From Bacillota bacterium (lineage in GTDB: Bacteria > Bacillota > Clostridia > Oscillospirales > Ruminococcaceae): a DNA stretch of 15,919 nt. The notes under the pieces were generated by a model. The model searched no databases, was not told where the DNA came from, and saw only the letters and a list, made by a program, of their open reading frames with translations. Position 1 is the first letter of the stretch. Each line of letters begins with the position of its first letter. This document shows, in pieces, positions 1 through 7,515 of this stretch. A program made the translations under genes and the position numbers. The stretch lies in NCBI GenBank assembly GCA_023439605.1, contig JAEXNS010000247.1:1-15919 (forward strand), in the 5' to 3' direction.

Positions 1-698
1 ATAGCACCATTTGTACCATCACCTGCATTACCAACCGATTTCATCATAGGCATAATTACAAATGGTATAACCATCATTATATTCATATTATTTTTACTTG
101 AATTTATTATCGTTTCTATTTCCATTTCTATTAAAATCTTATCATTTATTATTGATTGAGTTTCAGAAATAACCCTTTTTAAATTTCCACCCATTCTATA
201 ACATACTGAAAAAGTATCTGAGAAGTTTTTTATATCTTCTATATTACTTCTCTCACCAAAATTATTAAATAGTTCTTCCAAATTGAATCCGTTATCAATA
301 CCTTTTGAAATAATATAAATTTCTTTTGTTAATAAAGCGTTTTCACCATATTGCATTTGCATATCTGCATAAGAATCTCTTATTGCATCATTTGGGTTTT
401 TTCCCGCTGAAAATGAACTGTTTAAAGAATCTAAAAAGTCTCTAAACTGTAGTAATAAAGTTTTTTCTCTTTTATCTTTAAGAAATTTATTTCCAGCTGA
501 TTGAATTTTAATACCTGTTAAAATTCCAGCTATTAAACTTAATAATAAAATTTCAAAAAATATGTACGTTGCCACACCAGCTACCCCGAAACCAATTAGA
601 AAAATAACCATTCTCTCTGTAAAATTCATATTATAAATTCTGTAGTCCTTTGCCTCACCAGCAAGACCTTTTATAGGTATGTACTTTTCCTTTTTCAT
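1..698 (-). CDS. tadB: TadB-like pilus assembly inner-membrane protein (partial)
   Basis: Type II secretion F-domain protein, by family the inner-membrane platform of the Tad (type IVc) pilus on which the TadA ATPase acts. The ATG at 696-698 opens a frame without stops for 232 codons that leaves the window at base 1, so the C-terminus is missing. The start follows a GGGGGA ribosome site by a normal distance. A hydrophobic stretch at about residues 30-62 is followed by a cytoplasmic helical region containing FLDSLNSSFSAG and FSVCYRMGGNLKRVI, typical of F-domain proteins, and a second hydrophobic stretch (IMMVIPFVIMPMM) begins near residue 212. Its place directly after tadA favours TadB over TadC. 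A repeat element now separates it from tadA. The visible part shows no damage. Confidence 0.85.
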   Translation of the reverse strand, partial: MKKEKYIPIKGLAGEAKDYRIYNMNFTERMVIFLIGFGVAGVATYIFFEILLLSLIAGILTGIKIQSAGNKFLKDKREKTLLLQFRDFLDSLNSSFSAGKNPNDAIRDSYADMQMQYGENALLTKEIYIISKGIDNGFNLEELFNNFGERSNIEDIKNFSDTFSVCYRMGGNLKRVISETQSIINDKILIEMEIETIINSSKNNMNIMMVIPFVIMPMMKSVGNAGDGTNGA

Positions 699-723
699 CT
701 ATTCATCCCCCATATTATATTTC

Positions 724-819
724 GTTACTATTCAGCCAGCGACCGGAATGCCCGGTCGACTCCGCAGAGTCGAAACTCATGCAAATCGCAAACTTTACCT
801 TTAGTATTTGAATAGTAAC
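724..819 (+). repeat. MITE-like repeat copy 1 with perfect 8-bp target duplication
   Basis: 96-bp element bounded by an 11-bp perfect terminal inverted repeat, GTTACTATTCA and TGAATAGTAAC. It is flanked by the direct repeat TATATTTC at 716-723 and 820-827, the mark of transposition. The core has two hairpins: CGACCGG/CCGGTCG (740-746 with 752-758) and CGACTC/GAGTCG (757-762 with 767-772), which share bases 757-758. Compared with the other copies it lacks about 40 bp of the arm left of the core. It lies between tadA and tadB and supplies the last base of the tadA stop codon. Confidence 0.93.
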
Positions 820-2057
820 TATATTTCTATTTTATAACCGCTTAACTTTAATTTATAGTCATTTATAAATTTATTTTTAGTTCTTTTTAAAGAACCTGAA
901 ACTTTTTCTAATGTAGAATTTTCATCTTCTTCAAATAGATACAATGGATTTAATTTTATTTCACCATTTTCATATCCCAGAACTTCTATGATTTCAACTG
1001 TTTTTCTAGAATGATCACGTAATCTAGTTAGTTGTATTATTATATCTACTGCTGAAGCTATTTGCTGTCTTACAGCATCTAGAGGCAACCCTTCCGCACC
1101 AGTTATAACCATTGTCTCCAATCTACTTAACAAATCCTTACCGCTGTTCGCGTGCCCAGTAGATAACGAGCCATCATGGCCAGTATTCATAGCTTGAAGC
1201 ATGTCAAGTGCCTCTCCTCCACGCACTTCTCACACAACTATTCGTTCTGGACGCATTCTCAAGGAGGATTTTATAAGATCTCTAATAGATATTTGTCCTG
1301 CTCCAGAAGCATTTGCATTTCTTGTTTCTAAACTGACTAAATTTTCAATCTCCTTAATTTGTAATTCAGCTGAGTCCTCTATAGTTATTACACGTTCATC
1401 TTTAGGAATATAATTTGATAAAGCATTTAAAAAAGTAGTTTTTCCTGAACCAGTCCCACCACTTATAAAAATATTATACTTTGATTTAACTAGAATTTCT
1501 AATTTATCTGCTATGTCCTGCGTAATAGAACCATATCTTATTAACTGCTCAATTGTCATTGGTTTTTTGGAAAATTTTCTAATTGTAACAACAGGACCAC
1601 ATAAGGAAACAGGTGGCAATACAATATTTACACGAGAACCATCCGGTAATCTTGTATCCACAATCGGATTTGCTTGATTTACCTCCCTACCCGCTTGCCC
1701 CACTATTCTTTGTATTATATCTTCTAATCTTCTTTGACTTTCAAACTTTGCATTTAATTTTTGTAGCTTTCCACTTTTTTCAATAAAAATATCTTCATAA
1801 CCATTTATCATAACTTCTGTTATAGAATCATCTTTCATGATTGTATCTAAAATCCCCAAACCACGAATAGAACTGTAGATATTTTCTATTATATCCACTT
1901 TATCATTTATAGGTAAATATAATTCTCTTGTCTTTTCTACAACAGACGCTTCTATTTTCTCATACAACTCATCATCAGTTAGCTGTGTTAATGGCAGATT
2001 ATCAATTACTGTATTTTTTATTTCCTGTGCTATTTGTTCATAATTTTTCTCTATCAT
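819..2057 (-). pseudogene. tadA: TadA/CpaF-type pilus ATPase interrupted by an in-frame TGA
   Basis: Hexameric secretion ATPase of the Tad pilus, by family powering pilus extension (and sometimes retraction) at the inner membrane. Reading from the ATG at 2055-2057 (AAAGGGA ribosome site), residues 1-275 contain TEVMINGYEDIFIEKSG, the Walker A motif GGTGSGKTT at 200-208 with lysine 206, and TIEDSAELQI. The frame then meets TGA at 1230-1232 and resumes as EVRGGEALDMLQAMN with the histidine box TGHANS, ending in TAG at 819-821. Family members read VGEVRGGEA here, so TGA stands for GGA by one base change. Read through, the product would be 412 residues, normal for the family. Translation should stop before the Walker B glutamate, leaving an inactive fragment. 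TGA ends other genes here (secD, the diguanylate cyclase), so recoding is unlikely. A sequencing error remains possible. Confidence 0.88.
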
Positions 2058-2069
2058 AAATATTTCCCT

Positions 2070-3140
2070 TTATATTTCATTAAATATTCCACTTGACACT
2101 ATGGATGTTATTGTACCTTCAACTGTATTTTGATTGTAAAGGGGTAATGTGCCTAAAACATGAACACTGAACTCATAATTATAATTATCCGAAATTGGAG
2201 TTATTTTATTTTCAATCAAGGAAATTTTTGAACACAAATCAATTCCATTTCTTTTACTTATTATATCTAGTGCCTTATATTCCTTTTTCAACTTTTCTTT
2301 GAACAAAATATTTTTTTCTGTTAAAAGTATTATTTGGTCTGATTTATCTAAAAAAGTTATAAAATTTTCTGTAATACCAAAATCTAGATTTACAATAATA
2401 TACTCATACTCACTATTTTCTTTTAGTTCACTAATTAACTTTAAACACTCTTCTTTACTTATTTCCAACTTATCTAGAGGGTTTATTGGTGATTTAAAGA
2501 AATATACTCCTTTTGAATCTCTTAAAACAGCACTTTCTATTTTAAGCGCTAAATTACATTTTTGACTTTTAAGTGCAAAAAGTATATCCGTTAAATCAAA
2601 ACTACCATCTGCAGAAAAATAAAAATCAGACTCTCCAAATTGTTCAAAATTTAGATGAAGTGTCTTTTTCTCTCTTTGAGCACATTTTATTGCACAGGCC
2701 ACAGATGCAACCGAAGAACCAGCACCACCATTTACAGATACAAAAGATATCATTTTTGATACCACATTTTTATTATTCTTTTTATAGGTTACTTTTTGTT
2801 CTGCTTTTTCCGAATATATACTTAAAATATTTTTGTATATCGCAGATGTTTTTTGAAATTTGCCTATTGCTTTTTGGTTGTTTATCGTTTCAATATCATT
2901 GGTTTCAACAAAATATGCAAACATACAGTGAGAAGGTAATTCTGATGGATTTATATTTACATACTGATCCGCAATAAGCATATTTATTCTATTATTCTTA
3001 ATTTCTTCAATTACTTTTTTTTCATCCGTAAATGAATAAACTTCTATGTTTTGTGAATAATTACAGTTAAAAGCATTTGTTATTGATTGAATATAATTTA
3101 TATCTTTATCAAGTAAAGCCAATTTAATTTTAATTTTCAA
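2070..3140 (-). CDS. tadZ: TadZ/CpaE-like pilus localisation ATPase
   Basis: 356-residue ParA/MinD-type protein that in Tad systems is thought to place the pilus machinery in the cell. The first ~110 residues look like a degenerate receiver domain (KLALLDKDINYIQSI, then MLIADQYV). The ATPase-like domain begins near residue 131 with ISFVSVNGGAGSSVAS. The deviant Walker A has GGAGSS at 138-143 where classical members have GGxGKS/T, so the P-loop lysine is replaced by serine; atypical P-loops are known in TadZ. Later segments include YEYIIVNLDFGI and a Walker-like LDKSDQIILLTE. The start is TTG at 3138-3140, chosen for its GGGGGA ribosome site and matching start of homology. The gene lies 12 bases upstream of tadA and is probably first in the operon visible here. 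Confidence 0.82.
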   Translation of the reverse strand: MKIKIKLALLDKDINYIQSITNAFNCNYSQNIEVYSFTDEKKVIEEIKNNRINMLIADQYVNINPSELPSHCMFAYFVETNDIETINNQKAIGKFQKTSAIYKNILSIYSEKAEQKVTYKKNNKNVVSKMISFVSVNGGAGSSVASVACAIKCAQREKKTLHLNFEQFGESDFYFSADGSFDLTDILFALKSQKCNLALKIESAVLRDSKGVYFFKSPINPLDKLEISKEECLKLISELKENSEYEYIIVNLDFGITENFITFLDKSDQIILLTEKNILFKEKLKKEYKALDIISKRNGIDLCSKISLIENKITPISDNYNYEFSVHVLGTLPLYNQNTVEGTITSIVSSGIFNEI

Positions 3141-3221
3141 CTAAATATCCCCCAATCAATTTTTATTAGATTATTTTTTACTTATATTGAGTTATTTTCC
3201 CATATTTTTTTAGATAAAAAT

Positions 3222-3263
3222 ATAGCCAGTATAAATTATACAGGCTATTGAGATTTTTGTAAA
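3222..3263 (-). promoter_or_regulatory. Promoter of the tad operon with a palindrome over the -10
   Basis: On the minus strand, TTTACA (3263-3258), a 17-bp spacer and TATAAT (3240-3235) make a good vegetative promoter about 95 bases before the tadZ start. A 27-bp near-perfect palindrome at 3222-3248 (arms ATAGCCTGTATAA, 12 of 13 positions pairing) covers the -10 box. It could be an operator. Alternatively, because it is followed on the minus strand by ATATTTTTATCT, it could serve as the terminator of the diguanylate cyclase gene upstream, or do both. Confidence 0.6.
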
Positions 3264-3341
3264 TATGTAATTTATATCTTTGTTAATGTTTACAATTATT
3301 TTATAAATTAAATGATTCATATATATGAATTTTCTAAATAA

Positions 3342-4385
3342 TCATGATATTTTCCCAAAATAACGTATTTCATTTTTGCCTGAATCCTTTGCACGATACA
3401 TAGCCATGTCAGCACATTTTAACAATTCAGCCGAATCCAATCCATCGTTAGGATAAAATGCTATTCCAAAACTTGCACTTATATGAAATTCTGAATTTTC
3501 TATTATAAACTTATCCATTAAAATAACCCTTAAATTCTCTATATATGCTTCTATTTCATAGTCTTTTAAATTTGATTGTATAACTAAAGCAAACTCATCT
3601 CCACCTAAACGACCAAGCATATCTTCCTTATATATGGCTTTTTTTAATTTAGATGTTACAGTTTGCAATAAAATATCCCCCGCATGATGTCCCATAGTAT
3701 CATTAATTTTTTTAAAATTATCTAAATCTATAAACACAACACCAAATTCTATATTTCTTTTCTCTGCATAATCAACCAAAAAATCAATTCTGTTTATAAC
3801 CATTTTCCTGTTTGGTAAACCAGTTAAAACATCATAAAAAGCAAGCTGACTTAATTTCTCCTCATTTTCCTTCATTACAGTATTATATTCATATAATCGC
3901 TTATTTTGTCTTTCTAATTCTTTATGTGCTGATGCAATTTCCTCATTTAGATACTCTAGCTTTTCTTTTTGCTTTGTTATTTCAACAATCTGTTCATTTA
4001 AATGATTTGCACAAAGATAAATAATTGAAATTATCAAAACAGTACATAAAGGAACTACTATTCCTGGAAAAGATACAAAAGATTGTTTCATAAAAAATTG
4101 AAAAGCTATAAAACTACTAGCAATAATATTCATTATTAATGCTAAAATATATCCTAATTTTTTGAAATTCATAACAACATAAACTGAAATCATAACTTGA
4201 AACTGAGCAATAACACCATTTAAGTTCATTTTATTAATATACTGTGCTTTTGATTGTATATATATAGAAATAATGTATAGCAGTATGAAAATTATAATTT
4301 GAAAATATATTTTATGTATCTTTTTATCATCATCTTCTGTACTTATAAGACTTATGATTTCGTTTTTTAGTTTATTATGAATCAT
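3342..4385 (-). CDS. Membrane-bound GGDEF diguanylate cyclase
   Basis: 347-residue enzyme expected to make cyclic di-GMP from two GTP. Residues ~24-125 are strongly hydrophobic with about four to five membrane segments (IYFQIIIFILLYIISIYI, LGYILALIMNIIASSFIAF, VPLCTVLIISIIYLC among them). A coiled coil of about 45 residues (QKEKLEYLNEEIASAHKELE) leads into the catalytic domain, which opens with LAFYDVLTGLPNR. The active-site loop GGDEF is intact at 261-265, and the substrate-binding segment FIDLDNFKKINDTMGHHAGD is present. The allosteric I-site, RxxD in many members, reads YKED and so lacks its arginine. The start ATG has a strong AAGGAG site. The stop is TGA. It is transcribed divergently from birA, and its position upstream of the tad operon suggests, without proof, a link between c-di-GMP and pili. 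Confidence 0.92.
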   Translation of the reverse strand: MIHNKLKNEIISLISTEDDDKKIHKIYFQIIIFILLYIISIYIQSKAQYINKMNLNGVIAQFQVMISVYVVMNFKKLGYILALIMNIIASSFIAFQFFMKQSFVSFPGIVVPLCTVLIISIIYLCANHLNEQIVEITKQKEKLEYLNEEIASAHKELERQNKRLYEYNTVMKENEEKLSQLAFYDVLTGLPNRKMVINRIDFLVDYAEKRNIEFGVVFIDLDNFKKINDTMGHHAGDILLQTVTSKLKKAIYKEDMLGRLGGDEFALVIQSNLKDYEIEAYIENLRVILMDKFIIENSEFHISASFGIAFYPNDGLDSAELLKCADMAMYRAKDSGKNEIRYFGKIS

Positions 4386-4431
4386 AGATACTCTCCTTAT
4401 TTTATATAAACAAACAAAAAATATACTATAA

Positions 4432-4460
4432 ATTATACACTATAATGATAATTATGTCAA
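4432..4460 (-). promoter_or_regulatory. Promoter of the diguanylate cyclase gene
   Basis: On the minus strand, TTGACA (4460-4455), a 17-bp spacer and TATAAT (4437-4432): a full consensus match about 45 bases before the start codon, which is preceded by AAGGAGAG at 4398-4391. Confidence 0.8.
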
Positions 4461-4551
4461 CAAAAATATAATTTCACTGTAATTTTGTGCTATTACCCTA
4501 TTCTTTCACTAAATACCTCTATTTATCTAAACAAAATATGATTTTTAATTA

Positions 4552-4581
4552 TTGACTTTTATAGTTTTAATTACTTATAAT
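4552..4581 (+). promoter_or_regulatory. Promoter of birA
   Basis: TTGACT (4552-4557), an 18-bp spacer and TATAAT (4576-4581), about 50 bases before the birA ATG. The ribosome site is GAGAAAGG at 4616-4623. It lies back to back with the diguanylate cyclase promoter in a 246-bp divergent gap. Confidence 0.75.
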
Positions 4582-4631
4582 ATATATGTTCGACTAAAGT
4601 AAAAAAAATTAAATCGAGAAAGGTTACTAAA

Positions 4632-5606
4632 ATGTCTATTAAAAACAAACTCATTTCTATATTAGAACACAATAAAGGTAATTATGTTTCTGGTAATTTT
4701 TTAGCAAATGAATTGGGTGTTTCTAGAAATACTGTTTGGAAAATAATCAAGCAGCTTGAGAATGAAGGCATAGAGATTACCGCTAAGACCAATAAAGGTT
4801 ACATGCTATTACAAGAATGTGATTATATTTCTGAGGAAGTAATACGCAAACACTTAAATTTAAATTCCAAAAGAAAAATGGAAATTTTAAAAACTATACA
4901 TTCCACAAATGATCATGCAAAAAAATTGGCACAAAATTCAAAAAACGAAATTTCTGTTGTAATTGCTGATAAACAAGAAGCTGGCAAAGGGAGATTAGGG
5001 CGAGTTTTCGTCTCTCCCCCACATTCCGGTATTTATTTAAGCTTGATTATACGCCCTGAATTCAATATAGAAACCTCACAGTTTTTAACATCCTGCATTG
5101 CTGTTGCTGTTTCAGAAGCCATTGACAACATTTGTGGATGTGAAACAAAAATAAAATGGGTAAATGACATTTACCTAAATTCAAAAAAAATATGTGGAAT
5201 ATTGACAGAGGCTTCAATAAGTTTTGAATCAAATTCTTTGGAATATGTCATTATAGGAATTGGAGTCAATGTTGGAAGTATAAAAAAATCTCTATCTTCT
5301 GAATTACTTGAAATAGCGTCTTCTATAGAAGACGAATTAGGGAAAAATTTTTCACGCTCCATTATAATTGCAGAAATATTAAATAGGGTTGATTTTCATT
5401 TAGCAAATATAACATCTTTAGACTTCATGAAAAGATATAAACATCGATCATTTATAATAGGTAAGGAAATCCTTGTTTCAACCAACAAATTCCAAAAAAA
5501 AGCTGTTGCTTTAGATATCGATGATAAAGCAGGGTTAATTGTAAAATATGAAGATGGAAAAACCGAAACTCTTAATACAGGAGAGGCAAGCATTTTGAAA
5601 AAATAA
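4632..5606 (+). CDS. birA: Biotin-protein ligase / biotin repressor BirA
   Basis: 324-residue bifunctional enzyme: it activates biotin with ATP and attaches it to carrier-protein lysines, and with its N-terminal domain it can repress biotin genes. Residues 1-62 form a winged helix-turn-helix (FLANELGVSRNTVWKIIKQL). The ligase core carries the biotinyl-AMP loop GKGRLGR at 118-124 and the KWVND motif at 175-179, with lysine 175 matching the essential lysine of the family motif KWPND. ICGILTEA and IIGIGVNV follow, then the small C-terminal SH3-like domain from about 275. Length and domain order match the repressor-type (group II) enzymes. No biotin synthesis or transport gene is in the window, so its regulatory targets are not visible. 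Confidence 0.95.
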   Translation: MSIKNKLISILEHNKGNYVSGNFLANELGVSRNTVWKIIKQLENEGIEITAKTNKGYMLLQECDYISEEVIRKHLNLNSKRKMEILKTIHSTNDHAKKLAQNSKNEISVVIADKQEAGKGRLGRVFVSPPHSGIYLSLIIRPEFNIETSQFLTSCIAVAVSEAIDNICGCETKIKWVNDIYLNSKKICGILTEASISFESNSLEYVIIGIGVNVGSIKKSLSSELLEIASSIEDELGKNFSRSIIIAEILNRVDFHLANITSLDFMKRYKHRSFIIGKEILVSTNKFQKKAVALDIDDKAGLIVKYEDGKTETLNTGEASILKK

Positions 5607-5630
5607 ATATACTTATTAACTCAAAAAATC

Positions 5631-5659
5631 TTGATTAAAAATGATTAATGTGATAAAAT
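5631..5659 (+). promoter_or_regulatory. Candidate promoter of purB
   Basis: TTGATT (5631-5636), a 17-bp spacer and TAAAAT (5654-5659) in the 159-bp gap after birA. A 20-bp all-AT palindrome (5718-5737) lies downstream. The purB ribosome site AAAGGAG (5748-5754) is 11 bases from the ATG. No purine riboswitch core was recognised in this short leader. Confidence 0.5.
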
Positions 5660-5765
5660 TAAAATGTTAATGTTAAGTTGGTTAAACAAAGTTAATATCA
5701 CTTAAAACCTCTTAATAAAAATTATTTAAATAATTTTATATACTTTTAAAGGAGTTAATTTTTTT

Positions 5766-7196
5766 ATGACAAACAGTTATGAGAGTCCATTTTGTTCTAG
5801 ATATGCTAGCAAAGAAATGCAATACATTTTTTCAGCAGATAAAAAATTTACAACATGGAGAAAATTATGGGTGGCACTCGCTCGTGCTGAAATGAAACTA
5901 GGGTTACCTGTTACAGAAAAACAAGTAGAGCAACTTGAAAAAAATATTGAAAATATTGATTATGAAGTAGCTCAAAAACGTGAAAAAGAATGTCGTCATG
6001 ATGTTATGTCCCATGTTTTTGCTTATGGTGAAGTTTGTCCTGACGCAAAAGGAATTATCCATCTTGGAGCAACATCTTGTTATGTTGGTGATAATACAGA
6101 TTTAATCATAATGCGTGATGCTCTACAAATAGTTAAACGTAAACTTATAAACGTTATATCTCAGCTTTCAAAATTTGCAACTGAATATAAATCAATGCCC
6201 GCTTTAGCATACACACATTTACAACCAGCACAGTTAACTACTGTAGGTAAACGAGCTACTTTGTGGATAAATGAATTTTTAATGGATTTAGAAGAGTTAG
6301 AGTATCGTTTGGCAAATATTCCTTTTTTAGGTTCTAAAGGAACTACTGGAACACAAGCATCTTTTATAGAATTGTTTGAGGGAAATTCAGAAAAAATCAA
6401 AAGTCTAGAAAAAATGATTGCAGAAGAAATGGGATTTGAAAACGTTATTCCTGTTTCTGGACAAACATACTCCAGAAAAATTGATTCTCAAATTTTATCT
6501 ACTTTAAGTGGAATAGCTCAGTCGGCTTCAAAATTTTCAAATGATATGCGTATACTGCAGAGCTTCAAAGAAATGGAGGAACCTTTTGAAAAAGGCCAAA
6601 TAGGCTCATCTGCAATGGCTTATAAACGCAATCCTATGAGATGTGAACGAATTACTTCAATTGCAAGATATGCAATGATAGATTCTCTAAACCCTGCTTT
6701 TACAGCTGGAACCCAATGGTTTGAAAGAACTCTTGATGATTCTGCAAACAAAAGAATTTCTGTAGCCGAATCATTTTTAGCTATTGATTCAATTTTAAAT
6801 ATAATGATAAATGTGACTAGCGGACTTGTTGTATACCCTAAAATAATTCATAATCGCATCATGAATGAGTTACCATTTATGGCAACAGAAAATATAATGA
6901 TGGATGCAGTAAAAAAAGGTGGAGACAGGCAAGTATTGCATGAAAAAATTCGTGAATACTCAATGGAAGCAGGCAAAAGAGTTAAACAAGAAGGCCTAGA
7001 TAATAACTTATGTGAACTTATTTTAAAGGATCCTGAATTTGAAATAACACAAGAAGAGATGAATTCCATACTAAATCCAATTAATTTTATTGGTAGAAGC
7101 AGCGAACAAGTTGAGGAGTTTATATCTGAACACATAAATCCTATCTTAGAAAAAAATAAAGATATTTTAAATGAACAGGTTGAAATAAACGTATAA
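5766..7196 (+). CDS. purB: Adenylosuccinate lyase
   Basis: 476-residue enzyme of the fumarase/aspartase superfamily. It removes fumarate from SAICAR and from adenylosuccinate, two steps of purine synthesis, acting as a cytosolic homotetramer. Visible motifs: HDVMSHVFAYG and HLGATSCYVGDN near the N-terminal third, the conserved histidine segment YTHLQPAQLTTVGKR, and the superfamily signature GSSAMAYKRNPMRCE starting at residue 280, whose serines (281-282) include the expected catalytic base. Family members usually have MPxKxNP; here it is MAYKRNP, as in the longer eukaryote-like branch of about 475 residues. The gene appears to be a single transcription unit. A repeat copy begins two bases after its TAA stop and no separate terminator is seen. 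Confidence 0.95.
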   Translation: MTNSYESPFCSRYASKEMQYIFSADKKFTTWRKLWVALARAEMKLGLPVTEKQVEQLEKNIENIDYEVAQKREKECRHDVMSHVFAYGEVCPDAKGIIHLGATSCYVGDNTDLIIMRDALQIVKRKLINVISQLSKFATEYKSMPALAYTHLQPAQLTTVGKRATLWINEFLMDLEELEYRLANIPFLGSKGTTGTQASFIELFEGNSEKIKSLEKMIAEEMGFENVIPVSGQTYSRKIDSQILSTLSGIAQSASKFSNDMRILQSFKEMEEPFEKGQIGSSAMAYKRNPMRCERITSIARYAMIDSLNPAFTAGTQWFERTLDDSANKRISVAESFLAIDSILNIMINVTSGLVVYPKIIHNRIMNELPFMATENIMMDAVKKGGDRQVLHEKIREYSMEAGKRVKQEGLDNNLCELILKDPEFEITQEEMNSILNPINFIGRSSEQVEEFISEHINPILEKNKDILNEQVEINV

Positions 7197-7198
7197 AG

Positions 7199-7323
7199 GT
7201 TACTATTCAGCCAAAGTTTACTATTTTGCAAAGGTTTCGACTCTGTCGAGTCTACCGGGCTTTCCGGTCGCCCTGGACCTTCAGAGCGTATATCTTTGGT
7301 TATGGATATGACTGAATTGTACC
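7199..7323 (-). repeat. MITE-like repeat copy 2 (diverged, inverted)
   Basis: 125-bp copy lying opposite to copy 1. The left end GTTACTATTCAGCC is intact, while the right end GACTGAATTGTACC has drifted. The core hairpins are GACTC/GAGTC (7239-7252) and ACCGG/CCGGT (7254-7268). The 8 bases on either side do not match, so no target duplication survives, which suggests an older insertion. It starts two bases after the purB stop and fills much of the 319-bp gap before secD. Confidence 0.85.
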
Positions 7324-7360
7324 AATAATACATCTATAATACTTTTTTCGTTGATAACTA

Positions 7361-7389
7361 TTGACTTTTTGTGTAATTTGTCATATAAT
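7361..7389 (+). promoter_or_regulatory. Promoter of secDF
   Basis: TTGACT (7361-7366), a 17-bp spacer and TATAAT (7384-7389). Transcription would start near 7396, giving a leader of about 120 bases before the secD GTG. Confidence 0.75.
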
Positions 7390-7424
7390 TATACTTAATT
7401 GTCGATTTAATTTGTATTATATTT

Positions 7425-7462
7425 TTAATGTAGTAAACAACATCTATTGTTTACTACATTAA
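7425..7462 (+). promoter_or_regulatory. Perfect 16-bp inverted repeat in the secD leader
   Basis: TTAATGTAGTAAACAA (7425-7440) and its exact complement (7447-7462) are separated by 6 bases. It lies just after the predicted transcription start and before the ribosome site. No T-run follows on the plus strand, so it is not a normal terminator for plus-strand transcription. An operator or an mRNA leader hairpin is possible. Confidence 0.6.
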
Positions 7463-7515
7463 GCAAAATTAAATTACTTTGGCTACATATAAATAATAAA
7501 TTAGGAGGTTTAAAT

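Noticed and set aside
1230..1232. UGA read as glycine, as in Gracilibacteria/SR1, or as selenocysteine
   Set aside because: TGA ends the diguanylate cyclase gene (3342-3344) at the natural end of its domain, and ends secD in the ATGA overlap with secF, so it is a normal stop here. No other conserved gene in the window has internal TGA, and the position is a family glycine, not a cysteine. No selenocysteine insertion structure was recognised.
3216..3344. C-terminal extension of the diguanylate cyclase past its TGA (about 42 open codons)
   Set aside because: The GGDEF domain is complete before the stop; the following codons encode low-complexity AT-rich sequence and run into the palindrome and promoter region.
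5607..5765. Purine riboswitch or regulatory dyad upstream of purB
   Set aside because: No riboswitch core can be recognised, and the only palindrome (5718-5737) is made wholly of A and T, which arises easily by chance here.
6848..7333. 161-codon minus-strand reading frame over the end of purB
   Set aside because: It is the complement of conserved purB codons plus a repeat element, has no recognisable domain or ribosome site, and is low-complexity in composition.
7447..7515. Longer SecD starting at TTG 7447
   Set aside because: That TTG lies in the second arm of the leader inverted repeat and has no ribosome site; GTG 7516 has AGGAGG at ideal distance and gives the expected lysine-rich start and membrane helix.
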